From positions 1,225,501-1,289,500 of the forward strand of contig NZ_CP015283.1 in the NCBI RefSeq assembly GCF_002094975.1: a stretch of 64,000 nucleotides of DNA, read 5' to 3'. Shown here piece by piece: positions 53,007 to 61,818 of this stretch (position 1 is its first letter; each line of letters begins with the position of its first letter). A model generated the notes under the pieces. That model ran no database searches. It was not told where the DNA came from and saw only the letters and a program-made list of their open reading frames with translations. This DNA is from Streptococcus salivarius. GTDB lineage: Bacteria; Bacillota; Bacilli; Lactobacillales; Streptococcaceae. The translations under genes and the position numbers were made by a program.

Positions 53007-53040
53007 TGTAATTGTATTCCCTTGTCAAATAGCTTATGAT
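53007..53040 (+). promoter_or_regulatory. Promoter of the second glucosyltransferase gene
   Basis: TTGTAT (53012-53017), 17 bases, TATGAT (53035-53040). The -35 is part of TGTAATTGTATTC, also present at 44626-44638. Confidence 0.55.
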
Positions 53041-53071
53041 GGAAATAATATAAGGGAAAAAGGTAAATATT

Positions 53072-56000
53072 ATGGAACAAAAAGTACGCTTTAAAATGCA
53101 TAAAGTGAAGAAGAACTGGGTGACTATTGGGGTGACAGCACTCTCAATGGTTACCGTTGCTGGTGGAACTTTGTTGGCGGATCAACAGGTTCAGGCCGAC
53201 GAGCAAAATCCTGCAAATCAGTCGAGTGATAGCAGTCAGGATTTGCTTCAAGAAACACCTGCTACAACTAATGATGTAGCTACTACTGTAGCGCCAACTA
53301 TCTCAGCAGATGCTAATACTGCGAGCGTGGCCATTCCTGTCGCAGATGCGACTAGCACGACAACAAATGCTACAGATAGGGCAGCAGCATCTGCTTCAAA
53401 CGTAGCGACAGTGCAAACTAACTCAGGTCAAGCAGCACCAAGTACAAATGTGCAACCTGCTGCAACAGATACTAGCGCCACAGCTACAGATACAAATACT
53501 AACACTAACACTAACGCTTCAGTAACTGCAACGGATCGTGTAGCTACTACAGACCGTGCAGCAACAACTGATACGGCAAGTACAGAAGCTCGTACACGTA
53601 GTCGCCGTGACTTGGCAGAAACTCGAGAAGCCAACACCAACACAGCGACTGGTATCCAATGGATCAACGGCAAACAATACTATGTCAATAGTGACGGTAG
53701 TGTGCGTAAGAACTTCGTCTTTGAGCAAGACGGTAAGTCTTATTACTTTGATGCTGAAACAGGGGCTCTTGCGACTAAGTCACAGGATGAATTTTCAACA
53801 GAACCTATCAAGGCGACTGTGGATTTTTCATCTGGAAACCAGCTCTACAAAAACGATGACAAATCTTTGGACCAACTGGACACCTTCATCACAGCGGATG
53901 CTTGGTACCGTCCAAAGAGTATTCTCAAGGATGGTAAGACTTGGACGACTTCAACTGAGGCTGACAAACGTCCACTCTTGATGGTTTGGTGGCCTGACAA
54001 GTCAACTCAGGTTAACTACCTTAACTACATGCAAAATCAAGGTCTTGGTGCAGGGTCATTTTCAACCAACTCTAGCCAGGAAAGTCTAGACCAAGCTGCC
54101 AAGATGGTTCAGACTAAGATTGAAGAACGTATCGCTCGTGAGGGCAATACCAACTGGTTGCGTACAAGTATTGACCAGTTCATCAAGACTCAGCCAGGTT
54201 GGAATAGTAGCACTGAAAATAGTTCATATGACCACTTGCAAGGTGGACAGTTGCTCTTTAACAACAGTAAGGGTGATACTGGCAACCGTACGAGCCACGC
54301 CAACTCTGACTATCGTTTGCTTAACCGCACACCGACTAACCAGACGGGTACACGTAAGTACTTCAAGGACAATTCTATCGGTGGTCTTGAGTTCTTGCTT
54401 GCCAACGATATTGATAACTCAAACCCAGCTGTTCAGGCAGAGCAACTTAACTGGCTCCACTTTATGATGAATATCGGAAGTATCATGGCCAATGACCCAA
54501 CAGCCAACTTTGACGGTTTGCGTGTCGATGCCGTGGACGATGTGGATGCTGACCTTCTCCAGATCGCTTCAGATTACTTCAAAGCAGCCTATGGTGTTGA
54601 CAAGTCTGAAGCCAATGCGATCAAACACTTGTCATACTTGGAAGCGTGGTCTTACAACGACCCATATTACAACAAGGACACTAAGGGGGCACAACTACCG
54701 ATTGATAATGCCCTTCGTAATGCTCTTACCAACCTTTTGATGCGTGATAAAAATACACGTATGCAGCTTGGGGACATGACTGCTTTTATGAATAGTAGTT
54801 TGAATCCACGAGGTGCTAACGATAAGAACGGTGAACGTATGGCCAACTATATTTTCACCCGTGCCCACGATACTGAAGCTCAAACCATTATTCAACGTAT
54901 CATTCACGCTCGTATCAATCCAAATGTGTTTGGCTACAATTTCACTCGTGATGAAATCAAGAAAGCCTTCGAGATTTACAATGAGGATATTGATAAGGCT
55001 CATAAAACTTATGCGTCTTACAACTTGCCATCTGTCTATGCCCTCATGTTGACCAACAAGGACTCTGTAACACGTGTTTATTATGGAGACCTCTACCGTG
55101 AGGATGGTCACTATATGGCCAAGAAGACGCCTTACTTTGATGCCATCGACACCCTTTTACGTGCCCGTATCAAGTATGTAGCCGGTGGTCAAGATATGGA
55201 CTATAAGACAGTTGGAAATGGTAATCTCTTGACTTCTGTTCGTTATGGTAAGGGTGCTAATAACAGCACTGATTGGGGAACTGCTGAAACCCGTACACAA
55301 GGAATGGGTGTCATTTTGACCAATAAGGACGATTTCCGCTTGGGTAGAAATGAAACTGTAACGATGAACATGGGTAGAGCTCACCGTAATCAGCTTTACC
55401 GTCCGTTGCTTTTGACAACCAAAGATGGTATCAAGACCTATCTAAATGATTCTGATGTCCCTTCAAACCTTCTTAAGCGAACAGACCGAAACGGAAACTT
55501 GACCTTCAATGCCAATGATATTTTTGGTGTGGAAAACGTGCAAGTATCAGGTTACCTCGGTGTCTGGGTACCAGTCGGGGCTAAGGCTAACCAAGACGCA
55601 CGTACACAGCCAAGTAACCGTGCCAATAGTGACGGACAAGTTTATAAGTCTTCAGCAGCTCTTGATTCTCAAGTTATGTATGAAGCCTTCTCAAACTTCC
55701 AAGCTTTTGCGGACGATCAGCCAGAACTCTACATGAACCGTGTCTTGGCTAAGAACACTGACTTGCTCAAAGCTTGGGGTATTACGTCTGTTGGACTTCC
55801 ACCACAGTACGTTTCAAGTAAGGATGGTACCTTCCTTGATTCAACGATTGACAATGGTTATGCCTTTGATGACCGTTATGATATGGCCTTGAGTCAAAAT
55901 AACAAGTACGGCTCACTTGAGGATCTCCTTAACGTCCTTCGAGCTCTGCACAAAGACGGTATTCAAGCCATTGCTGACTGGGTGCCAGACCAAATCTATA

Positions 56001-57841
56001 ACCTTCCTGGTAAAGAAGTAGTTAACGCTACACGTGTAAATGGTTACGGTTATCATCAGGCGGGCTACCAAATTGTTGACCAAGCCTATGTGGCCAATAC
56101 CCGCACAGATGGTACAGACTATCAAGGCAAGTACGGAGGTGCCTTCCTTGATGAGTTAAAAGCTAAGTACCCATCTATTTTCAATCGTGTACAAATCTCA
56201 AATGGTAAGCAGTTACCTACGAACGAAAAGATTACCAAATGGTCTGCTAAGTACTTCAACGGAACCAACATCCTTGGACGAGGCATCAACTTTGTTCTTC
56301 GTGATGATAAGACCAACCAGTACTTCAATACTTCAGCCAACAGCCAACTATTGCCAACACCACTTCGTGACACAGGTGCCATCACAAGCACTCAAGTCTT
56401 CCAACGTCGTGGACAAGACGTTTACTTCCTTCGTGATAACCAAACCGTTAAGAATGAATTTGTTCAAGATGGTAGCGGTAACTGGTATTACTTCGGTGCT
56501 GATGGTAAGATGACCAAGGGTGCCCAAAACATCAATAACAAGGATTACTATTTCTTTGACAATGGTATCCAATTGCGTAACGCCCTTCGTCGTGCTAGCA
56601 ACGGCTATACCTACTATTACGGTCTAGACGGCGCAATGGTTAAGAATGCCTTCGTTGATTTTGATGACAAACATAAGCAGGTTCGTGCCTTTACGACTCA
56701 AGGAACAATGGTAGTGGGTAACCTTCATTGGAGTGGCCACCATTTCTACTTTGACCGTGAAACTGGTATCCAGGCTAAGGATCGCGTTGTTCGTACAGAT
56801 GATGGCAAATTGCATTACTATGTTGCTGAAACTGGTGACATGGGACGTAACGTCTTTGCGACAGACAGCAGCACAGGTAAACGTTATTACTTTGACGCTG
56901 ACGGTAATACTGTGACTGGTTCACGTGTCATTGATGGTAAGACTTATTACTTTAACCAAGATGGTAGTGTTGGTACGGCCTACAGCAATCGTGCAGATTC
57001 TATTATCTTTGAAAATGGTAAGGCTCGCTACATCACACCAGCAGGTGAAATCGGACGCAGCATCTTTGTCTACAACCCAGCAACTAAGGCATGGAACTAC
57101 TTTGATAAAGAAGGTAACCGTGTCACAGGACGTCAATACATTGATGGTCACCTCTATTACTTCAAGGAAGATGGTAGCCAAGCTAAGGGTGAAATTATCG
57201 AGGAAAACGGCATTAAGTATTACTATGAGCCAGAATCAGGTATTCTTGCTAGCGGACGCTACCTCCAAGTTGGTGATGACCAGTGGATGTACTTCAAACA
57301 AGACGGTTCACTGGCTATCGGCCAAGTTCGTGCTGATCATGGATACCTTAAGTACTTTGATAAAAATGGTATCCAAGTCAAAGGTAAAACCATTGTCGAA
57401 GATGGTAAGACTTATTACTATGATGCCAATAGTGGAGCCCTTGTCACAAGCAGCTTTGCCGAGATTGCACCAAATCAATGGGCTTACTTCAACACTGAAG
57501 GCCAAGCTCTTAAAGGCAAGTGGACCATCAATGGCAAGGAATACTACTTTGACGAAAATGGTATCCAATACAAAGGCAAGGCTGTTAAGGTCGGCAGTCG
57601 TTACAAGTACTATGACGAAAACGACGGTCAACCTGTAACTAACCGCTTTGCTCAAATCGAGCCTAACGTCTGGGCTTACTTTGGAGCAGATGGTTATGCC
57701 GTAACAGGCGAACAAGTCATCAATGGCCAACACCTTTACTTTGATCAATCAGGTCGTCAAGTTAAAGGTGCCTACGTCACAGTTAACGGTCAACGCCGTT
57801 ATTACGATGCTAACACTGGCGAATATGTCCCAGGAAGATAA
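53072..57841 (+). CDS. Glucosyltransferase (glucansucrase), GH70, 1589 residues
   Basis: Signal peptide of the same type (QKVRFKMHKVKKNWVTIGVT). Thr/Ala/Asn-rich variable region to about 195, a pair of repeats (QYYVNSDGSVRKNFVFEQDG), then the GH70 domain (about 230-1065). Catalytic residues are nucleophile Asp486 (NFDGLRVDAVDDVD), acid/base Glu524 (YLEAWSYND) and stabiliser Asp600 (RAHDTEAQ). The C-terminal glucan-binding domain has about 20 repeats. The residues after the stabiliser Asp (TEAQ) differ from the first enzyme (SEVQ); this position influences linkage type, so the two enzymes probably make different glucans. S. salivarius is known to carry several gtf genes (gtfJ-M); I do not assign which. 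Confidence 0.95.
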   Translation: MEQKVRFKMHKVKKNWVTIGVTALSMVTVAGGTLLADQQVQADEQNPANQSSDSSQDLLQETPATTNDVATTVAPTISADANTASVAIPVADATSTTTNATDRAAASASNVATVQTNSGQAAPSTNVQPAATDTSATATDTNTNTNTNASVTATDRVATTDRAATTDTASTEARTRSRRDLAETREANTNTATGIQWINGKQYYVNSDGSVRKNFVFEQDGKSYYFDAETGALATKSQDEFSTEPIKATVDFSSGNQLYKNDDKSLDQLDTFITADAWYRPKSILKDGKTWTTSTEADKRPLLMVWWPDKSTQVNYLNYMQNQGLGAGSFSTNSSQESLDQAAKMVQTKIEERIAREGNTNWLRTSIDQFIKTQPGWNSSTENSSYDHLQGGQLLFNNSKGDTGNRTSHANSDYRLLNRTPTNQTGTRKYFKDNSIGGLEFLLANDIDNSNPAVQAEQLNWLHFMMNIGSIMANDPTANFDGLRVDAVDDVDADLLQIASDYFKAAYGVDKSEANAIKHLSYLEAWSYNDPYYNKDTKGAQLPIDNALRNALTNLLMRDKNTRMQLGDMTAFMNSSLNPRGANDKNGERMANYIFTRAHDTEAQTIIQRIIHARINPNVFGYNFTRDEIKKAFEIYNEDIDKAHKTYASYNLPSVYALMLTNKDSVTRVYYGDLYREDGHYMAKKTPYFDAIDTLLRARIKYVAGGQDMDYKTVGNGNLLTSVRYGKGANNSTDWGTAETRTQGMGVILTNKDDFRLGRNETVTMNMGRAHRNQLYRPLLLTTKDGIKTYLNDSDVPSNLLKRTDRNGNLTFNANDIFGVENVQVSGYLGVWVPVGAKANQDARTQPSNRANSDGQVYKSSAALDSQVMYEAFSNFQAFADDQPELYMNRVLAKNTDLLKAWGITSVGLPPQYVSSKDGTFLDSTIDNGYAFDDRYDMALSQNNKYGSLEDLLNVLRALHKDGIQAIADWVPDQIYNLPGKEVVNATRVNGYGYHQAGYQIVDQAYVANTRTDGTDYQGKYGGAFLDELKAKYPSIFNRVQISNGKQLPTNEKITKWSAKYFNGTNILGRGINFVLRDDKTNQYFNTSANSQLLPTPLRDTGAITSTQVFQRRGQDVYFLRDNQTVKNEFVQDGSGNWYYFGADGKMTKGAQNINNKDYYFFDNGIQLRNALRRASNGYTYYYGLDGAMVKNAFVDFDDKHKQVRAFTTQGTMVVGNLHWSGHHFYFDRETGIQAKDRVVRTDDGKLHYYVAETGDMGRNVFATDSSTGKRYYFDADGNTVTGSRVIDGKTYYFNQDGSVGTAYSNRADSIIFENGKARYITPAGEIGRSIFVYNPATKAWNYFDKEGNRVTGRQYIDGHLYYFKEDGSQAKGEIIEENGIKYYYEPESGILASGRYLQVGDDQWMYFKQDGSLAIGQVRADHGYLKYFDKNGIQVKGKTIVEDGKTYYYDANSGALVTSSFAEIAPNQWAYFNTEGQALKGKWTINGKEYYFDENGIQYKGKAVKVGSRYKYYDENDGQPVTNRFAQIEPNVWAYFGADGYAVTGEQVINGQHLYFDQSGRQVKGAYVTVNGQRRYYDANTGEYVPGR

Positions 57842-57907
57842 GCAGTAGTAGCTCATGTGACTGACCAGAGAACACACAGCCGAGAATGAGGGAAAATTCT
57901 CAAGAAG

Positions 57908-57933
57908 AAAGATCGTGAAAACGGTCTTTTTTT
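57908..57933 (+). terminator. Rho-independent terminator of the second glucosyltransferase
   Basis: AAAGATCGT / ACGGTCTTT with GAAA loop and T-run. Confidence 0.8.
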
Positions 57934-57939
57934 GTATCA

Positions 57940-58018
57940 CTATTTCGATTTTTTTCGAAATAGCCTTGACAGTGCTTTCAGAAAAGCGTAGAATCTATTT
58001 CGAAAAGTATAGAAATAG
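57940..58018 (+). promoter_or_regulatory. SdpR-type promoter with four CTATTTC half-sites
   Basis: Strong promoter TTGACA (57966-57971), 17 bases, TAGAAT (57989-57994). It is flanked by two inverted repeats: CTATTTCGA-6-TCGAAATAG (57940-57963) upstream and CTATTTC-10-GAAATAG (57995-58018) directly downstream. The arms share the sequence CTATTTC, as expected for a dimeric ArsR-family repressor binding twice. Confidence 0.8.
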
Positions 58019-58071
58019 GTATTCTGACCTAAGTCGTATTGATGCTCCGTTTCAATGAAAGGATAAATCAA

Positions 58072-58809
58072 ATGGAAACATTCCTTTTTATGGCAATTCT
58101 TACCATGTTGGTTATCGCCGTCATTAGTTTTATCGTTCTGAAGAAAAGATGGCAATTTTCAATCAAGCTTTTTTTAGTCGGTCTGATTGGTTTTGCCTTA
58201 CCTGTCATGATGATTGAAGGACCTATCAATGCCCTAGTTCTTTCAAGCTTTGGTCACTCTTCTAAATGGTTCACCATTATTTATGGAGGGCTTATGGCTG
58301 GCCTTGTTGAAGAAACAACTCGCTATTTGGTTTTTAAGGTACTTGCAAAGAAAAGAAGTTTGATGACGTCTGGTATTGTAGCCTACGGTTTTGGACATGG
58401 TCTTAGTGAATTTATCTTCCTTGGAGTGATGGGCTTACTCACTAACATCATTGTTTTACAGGCCATCCATTCAGGGCAGGCCAGTGAGTTACCTTCAACT
58501 CTTGTGAGTCAGGTCAACCAATTAACGGGCTTTGCTGTGCTTATGTCTCTCTTTGAAAGACTAGTTGCCTTGGTGTTACAAGTCTTGCTTACAGCTTGGG
58601 ATTTTCTAGCAGTCACTAAGCATAAGCTTTCATTCTATTTCTGGGCGATTATACTCCATGCTGCCATTGATTTTTTGGCAGGTGCTTATCAGCTAGGGAT
58701 AGTCAGCAATCTCTTACTAATCGAACTTATTTTAGCTATTTATGTGTTAGGTATTGGACTTCTGACACGTCGGATTTGGAGAAAGGAGGGAACTCATGGG
58801 CTTATCTGA
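58072..58809 (+). CDS. YhfC-family intramembrane metalloprotease-like protein
   Basis: A 245-residue membrane protein with about seven hydrophobic segments. Start ATG 58072 because GAAAGGA lies 8 bases upstream; an earlier in-frame ATG at 58039 has none. It carries EETTRYLVFK, GFGHGLSEFIFLG and LHAAIDF, the Glu/His pattern of YhfC proteins, which are related to CPBP proteases. First gene of an operon with an ArsR-type regulator (14-base overlap) and an SdpI-like immunity protein. A role in resistance to a membrane-active toxin is inferred from that company. Confidence 0.8.
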   Translation: METFLFMAILTMLVIAVISFIVLKKRWQFSIKLFLVGLIGFALPVMMIEGPINALVLSSFGHSSKWFTIIYGGLMAGLVEETTRYLVFKVLAKKRSLMTSGIVAYGFGHGLSEFIFLGVMGLLTNIIVLQAIHSGQASELPSTLVSQVNQLTGFAVLMSLFERLVALVLQVLLTAWDFLAVTKHKLSFYFWAIILHAAIDFLAGAYQLGIVSNLLLIELILAIYVLGIGLLTRRIWRKEGTHGLI

Positions 58810-59071
58810 AACCTTAAAAGCCATCTCTGCCCCTGTGAGGAGAGAAATTTTAGACTATCTAAAGTCTGGACCAAAGTCCGCTGGTGAAATCAGCCAGCAG
58901 TTTGACTTAGCTCCCGCAACAGTTTCCCATCATCTGTCTACCCTGAGAAAAGCTGGGCTTATTGAAGAAGAAAAGCAGAAGAATTTTATCTACTATAGTT
59001 TGAACTTGACCGTTTTTGAAGAAATTTTAACTTGGATTCAATCACTTGGAGGAAAAGAAGATGAAAAATAA
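58796..59071 (+). CDS. sdpR: ArsR-family repressor, SdpR-like
   Basis: A 91-residue winged-helix protein: ISAPVRREILDYLKSGPKSAGEISQQFDLAPATVSHHLSTLRKAGLIEEE. No metal-binding Cys pair is present, as in SdpR/autorepressor subfamilies. It is translationally coupled on both sides (14-base overlap upstream, 11 downstream) with GGAGG before the start. In Bacillus, SdpR represses its own operon until SdpI senses the toxin SdpC. The paired half-sites at 57940-58018 are its likely operator. Confidence 0.85.
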   Translation: MGLSETLKAISAPVRREILDYLKSGPKSAGEISQQFDLAPATVSHHLSTLRKAGLIEEEKQKNFIYYSLNLTVFEEILTWIQSLGGKEDEK

Positions 59072-59648
59072 TATGCAAAGAGTCATTGGTAATATAGTGA
59101 TACTTACACCGGTTATTATCGGACTAGTCTTTTACAAACAACTACCAAATCAGATTGCAATCCACTTTAATGTAGAAGAGCAAGCCAATGGTTTTATGAA
59201 TCGCAATTTAGCAATTGTTGCACTTCCTTTTCTTGCGTTAATCATATATAATCTCTGTTTTTCATTCTTTAAACAAATAACGATTCCATTCTTAAAAGAG
59301 TTTATGCTATGGTTAGTCCCAATTTCTGCTGTGCTTATCCAAGGTCTTATATTGACTGTTGCCTTAGGAGGCCATGTTCAAGTTCGCTTGACTGTGATTT
59401 GGTTAGTAGCACTCATTTTTCTAGTGATTGGAAATTATCTTCCTAAAAGCATTGGCTTGGCTACAAAAAATCATAACCAGAGCAGTAAATCAGTAGTGAG
59501 AAAGTTGGGATACCTAATGATTGGAATAAGTCTTGCCTTGCTAATAAGTCTCTGCTTTAATCCCTATACTACAATTATGGTTTTAGGCATTTTTATAGTT
59601 CTTATCTTGAGTATCTTGTTACCCAATTTTCGCTGTTTAAGAAAATAA
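59061..59648 (+). CDS. sdpI: SdpI-like immunity membrane protein
   Basis: A 195-residue protein with six membrane segments. Start ATG 59061 behind GGAGG. The N-terminus has the DUF1648 pattern (YKQLPNQIAIHFNVEEQANGFMNR), typical of SdpI. SdpI protects from the SDP toxin and holds SdpR at the membrane when toxin is bound (known in B. subtilis). No sdpC toxin gene is visible here, so the unit may protect against toxin from other cells. Its 3' end is partly duplicated at 61653-61742. Confidence 0.85.
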   Translation: MKNNMQRVIGNIVILTPVIIGLVFYKQLPNQIAIHFNVEEQANGFMNRNLAIVALPFLALIIYNLCFSFFKQITIPFLKEFMLWLVPISAVLIQGLILTVALGGHVQVRLTVIWLVALIFLVIGNYLPKSIGLATKNHNQSSKSVVRKLGYLMIGISLALLISLCFNPYTTIMVLGIFIVLILSILLPNFRCLRK

Positions 59649-59651
59649 AGA

Positions 59652-59707
59652 GAAGTAATCATCTGATTACTTCAATCTGAGCTGAGAAATTCATCTCAGC
59701 TTTTTTT
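59652..59707 (+). terminator. Double hairpin terminator after sdpI
   Basis: GAAGTAATC-ATCT-GATTACTTC (59652-59673), then AGCTGAG / CTCAGCT with seven T (59680-59707). The second overlaps the stop of the convergent 59696 gene. Confidence 0.8.
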
Positions 59708-60733
59708 GTGATAGTCAAAGCGAATGACTTGCTCTGTTGCATCTACATACGCGTGAACTCCAAAGGGAACAATCGCTCTTGGTGTGGCATGTCCGACATT
59801 CAGATTATAGACAATCGGGATATTGCTATCAATGATGTCCATTAAAGCCTCCTTATAGTCGTCATAGAAGGTTTCATCCATAGGTTTCCCGACCAAGAGT
59901 CCACTGATGATCTCGAATATACCAGTTTCCTTTAAAGTCCACAACATCTTTTTGAAATCATCAGGTTCAGGCTTTTCTTCACTTGTTTCTAGCAATAGAA
60001 TCTTTCCTTCCCAGTCGGATAAGTCAGGGAAAAGTTTGTATTTTTGGCAGAGGTCTGTGCTATCTGCGTGTAGAGAGTTGTCAAAAATATCATAGAGAGA
60101 CTCAAGACAACCACCGAGGATTTCTCCCTCAAACTGAGCATTGCCTTGTAACAAGTCAAAACCTGTATTTGCATGGCTGACACGAGGTGTTCCCAAGGCT
60201 TTGGGACTAAAATCAGTCCGTTCCTCATACCAAACGTTACTAGGGCGAATTTCTGAGATTTTTCCAGTCTCAATCAATTCTTTAAAGTAGTGGCGGCTAT
60301 ATGGCAACATTTCTTTGTCTAACTCACAAATGTCTGCTAGAAATGATTGGCCGTAAAAAGTCTTGATTCCTAGTTTATGCAACATGAGATGGTTCATGGT
60401 TGAATCTGAGAAACCATGAAAAATCTTTTGTTTGATAACCTTTTGTAGTTGGTCATTTTCAAAAAGATGGGGCAATAAACGATAGGTATCATCTCCGCCG
60501 ATGGCGCATAAGATCATGTCGATGCTATCATTAGAAAATGCCTGAATCAAATCCTCTGCACGAGCTTCGGGATGTTCTTTGATAAAGTCTAAGCCTTTTA
60601 GTGAATGAGGTAAAAAAATAGGATTGAGTCCCAGGTCTTTGAGTCGTTGGACCCCCAAGTCCACTTCGTGCTTGACAAAGTCTTCTCCGATAATGCCACT
60701 AGACAAACTAACAATACCAATAGTAGAAGCCAT
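59696..60733 (-). CDS. S66-family LD-carboxypeptidase / MccF-like protein
   Basis: A 345-residue cytoplasmic serine peptidase. It contains the early GIVSLSSGIIG, MILCAIGGDDTYRLL, the nucleophile Ser in FHGFSDSTMNHL, EILGGCLESL and the C-terminal His in VGHATPRAIVPFGVHA. These place the S66 Ser-Glu-His triad in order. Members trim the tetrapeptide of recycled peptidoglycan (LdcA) or cleave microcin C-type antibiotics (MccF). The greater length (345 against ~300) and the SDST form lean toward the MccF-like branch. Transcribed alone, towards sdpI. RBS AGGAGGAT. Confidence 0.85.
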   Translation of the reverse strand: MASTIGIVSLSSGIIGEDFVKHEVDLGVQRLKDLGLNPIFLPHSLKGLDFIKEHPEARAEDLIQAFSNDSIDMILCAIGGDDTYRLLPHLFENDQLQKVIKQKIFHGFSDSTMNHLMLHKLGIKTFYGQSFLADICELDKEMLPYSRHYFKELIETGKISEIRPSNVWYEERTDFSPKALGTPRVSHANTGFDLLQGNAQFEGEILGGCLESLYDIFDNSLHADSTDLCQKYKLFPDLSDWEGKILLLETSEEKPEPDDFKKMLWTLKETGIFEIISGLLVGKPMDETFYDDYKEALMDIIDSNIPIVYNLNVGHATPRAIVPFGVHAYVDATEQVIRFDYHKKS

Positions 60734-61022
60734 ATATTATCCTCCTAGAAATAAATTGATGCTATTGTATCATAAAGAATGATAGAAAAATATAAGGAAT
60801 AGCGTTAGACATATGATTTTATGTCAATAAAGTAATAGAAAAATAACCGCTCGATGTGCTTACTTCAGAATATAGGCAAGCCCTTTTAAAAGTTAGTTAC
60901 CACGTCGTTAAATCTCTTAGGAATATTGCTGTAATGGAATTTATAAGAGTTTTTCACTTTATACTCTAAAAGAAACAGATTGAAGAAAGTTGCCTAAAAT
61001 GGACTTTTTCTTTAATCTGAAA

Positions 61023-61049
61023 GAAGTAATCGTCTGATTACTTCTTTTT
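61023..61049 (+). repeat. Terminator-type hairpin, repeated copy
   Basis: GAAGTAATCGTCTGATTACTTC followed by TTTTTGTCT. The same hairpin occurs at 61711-61737, and with one base changed at 59652. The rest of 60734-61100 contains no gene I can support. Confidence 0.75.
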
Positions 61050-61100
61050 GTCTGTTTGTGCTAAATTTGGACCATTTGTGGCAGAAGGATATTTTTAGTC

Positions 61101-61129
61101 TTGAATTTGATATGCTAGATGTGTATAAT
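61101..61129 (+). promoter_or_regulatory. Promoter of the bacteriocin-remnant/immunity unit
   Basis: TTGAAT, 17 bases, TATAAT, 37 bases before the ATG at 61166. Confidence 0.65.
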
Positions 61130-61165
61130 GATGTCACAGCGAACTATTAAAAGAGGTCGTTGCTC

Positions 61166-61237
61166 ATGACAACACAAACAATTAACCAATTTAATTCACT
61201 TGCTCGACCTAATCTTGCTACAGGTTATAGGAGGTAA
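61166..61237 (+). pseudogene. Bacteriocin precursor remnant (leader only)
   Basis: A 23-codon frame with RBS AGAGG reads MTTQTINQFNSL, like the start of class II bacteriocin leaders (MxTQTIxxFxxLDxExLxxVEGG), and then diverges to ARPNLATGYRR. No double-glycine motif or mature peptide follows. The stop overlaps the immunity gene's ribosome-binding region (AGGAGG). Most likely the precursor was lost by internal deletion while its immunity gene remained. Confidence 0.55.
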
Positions 61238-61242
61238 TCTAG

Positions 61243-61572
61243 ATGACAAAAAGTAACAACAACCAAATTACGGATATCTTAAACACTATCTATAATCTTA
61301 TTGTAAATCCAGAAACAACTGAAAATGAAAGAGAGTTGCTCGTAACGTATAAAAATGAAATAGAAGTTGGGAAGAAGGATAATAATGAACTTCTTGCAGA
61401 ATTATGTAGAGCTATTCAAGCTCTAGCAGTCAGCAATCTTTCTAAAGGGAAATCACTGAGTTCTGGAGTGAGTGACTTGAGTAAGACTCTCACAGAATTC
61501 CAAGAAAAATCAGAGCGTAACATTAATCTAGCAAGAGGATTAACATCACTCGGCAGTTTGTCTTTTAAATGA
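61243..61572 (+). CDS. EntA-type bacteriocin immunity protein
   Basis: A 109-residue soluble, helical protein. Its pattern (ILNTIYNLIVNPETTENERELLVTYKNEIEVGKKDNNELLAELCRAIQALA) fits the enterocin A immunity family: four-helix cytosolic proteins that protect the mannose PTS from pediocin-like bacteriocins. AGGAGG lies 8 bases before ATG. It lies 5 bases after the leader remnant, so the ancestral order was bacteriocin then immunity. A terminator follows. Confidence 0.75.
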   Translation: MTKSNNNQITDILNTIYNLIVNPETTENERELLVTYKNEIEVGKKDNNELLAELCRAIQALAVSNLSKGKSLSSGVSDLSKTLTEFQEKSERNINLARGLTSLGSLSFK

Positions 61573-61604
61573 TTTATCTGCTTGTGATGATTAGTAAATG
61601 ACCA

Positions 61605-61657
61605 AAAAGATCAACTGAATTCAACCTGCTAAGTTGGATTTAGTTGATCTTTTATTG
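61605..61657 (+). terminator. Terminator of the immunity gene
   Basis: AAAAGATCAACTGAAT / ATTTAGTTGATCTTTT long stem with one mismatch, inner CAAC/GTTG pairing, and T-rich tail. Confidence 0.8.
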
Positions 61658-61742
61658 TTCTTATCTTGAGTGTCATGATACCTAATTTTAGCTATTTAAG
61701 AAAATAAAGAGAAGTAATCGTCTGATTACTTCTTTTTGTCTC
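61653..61742 (+). repeat. Duplicated 3' end of sdpI with its hairpin
   Basis: About 80 bases (from TTCTTATCTTGAGTGTC through the TAAGAAAATAAAGAG junction and the GAAGTAATC hairpin at 61711-61732) repeat 59605-59675 with scattered changes. The coding sense is broken (ATGATAC for TTGTTAC and others), so this is a scrap and not a gene. Confidence 0.8.
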
Positions 61743-61753
61743 CCAAAAACAGC

Positions 61754-61783
61754 TTGCTAAAATTTGTGTTCTAATGATATAAT
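61754..61783 (+). promoter_or_regulatory. pepO promoter with extended -10
   Basis: TTGCTA, 18 bases, TGATATAAT (TG extension plus TATAAT 61778-61783). Confidence 0.65.
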
Positions 61784-61818
61784 ACAAGTATATTAATCTA
61801 ATTTTCTAAGGAGTATCT

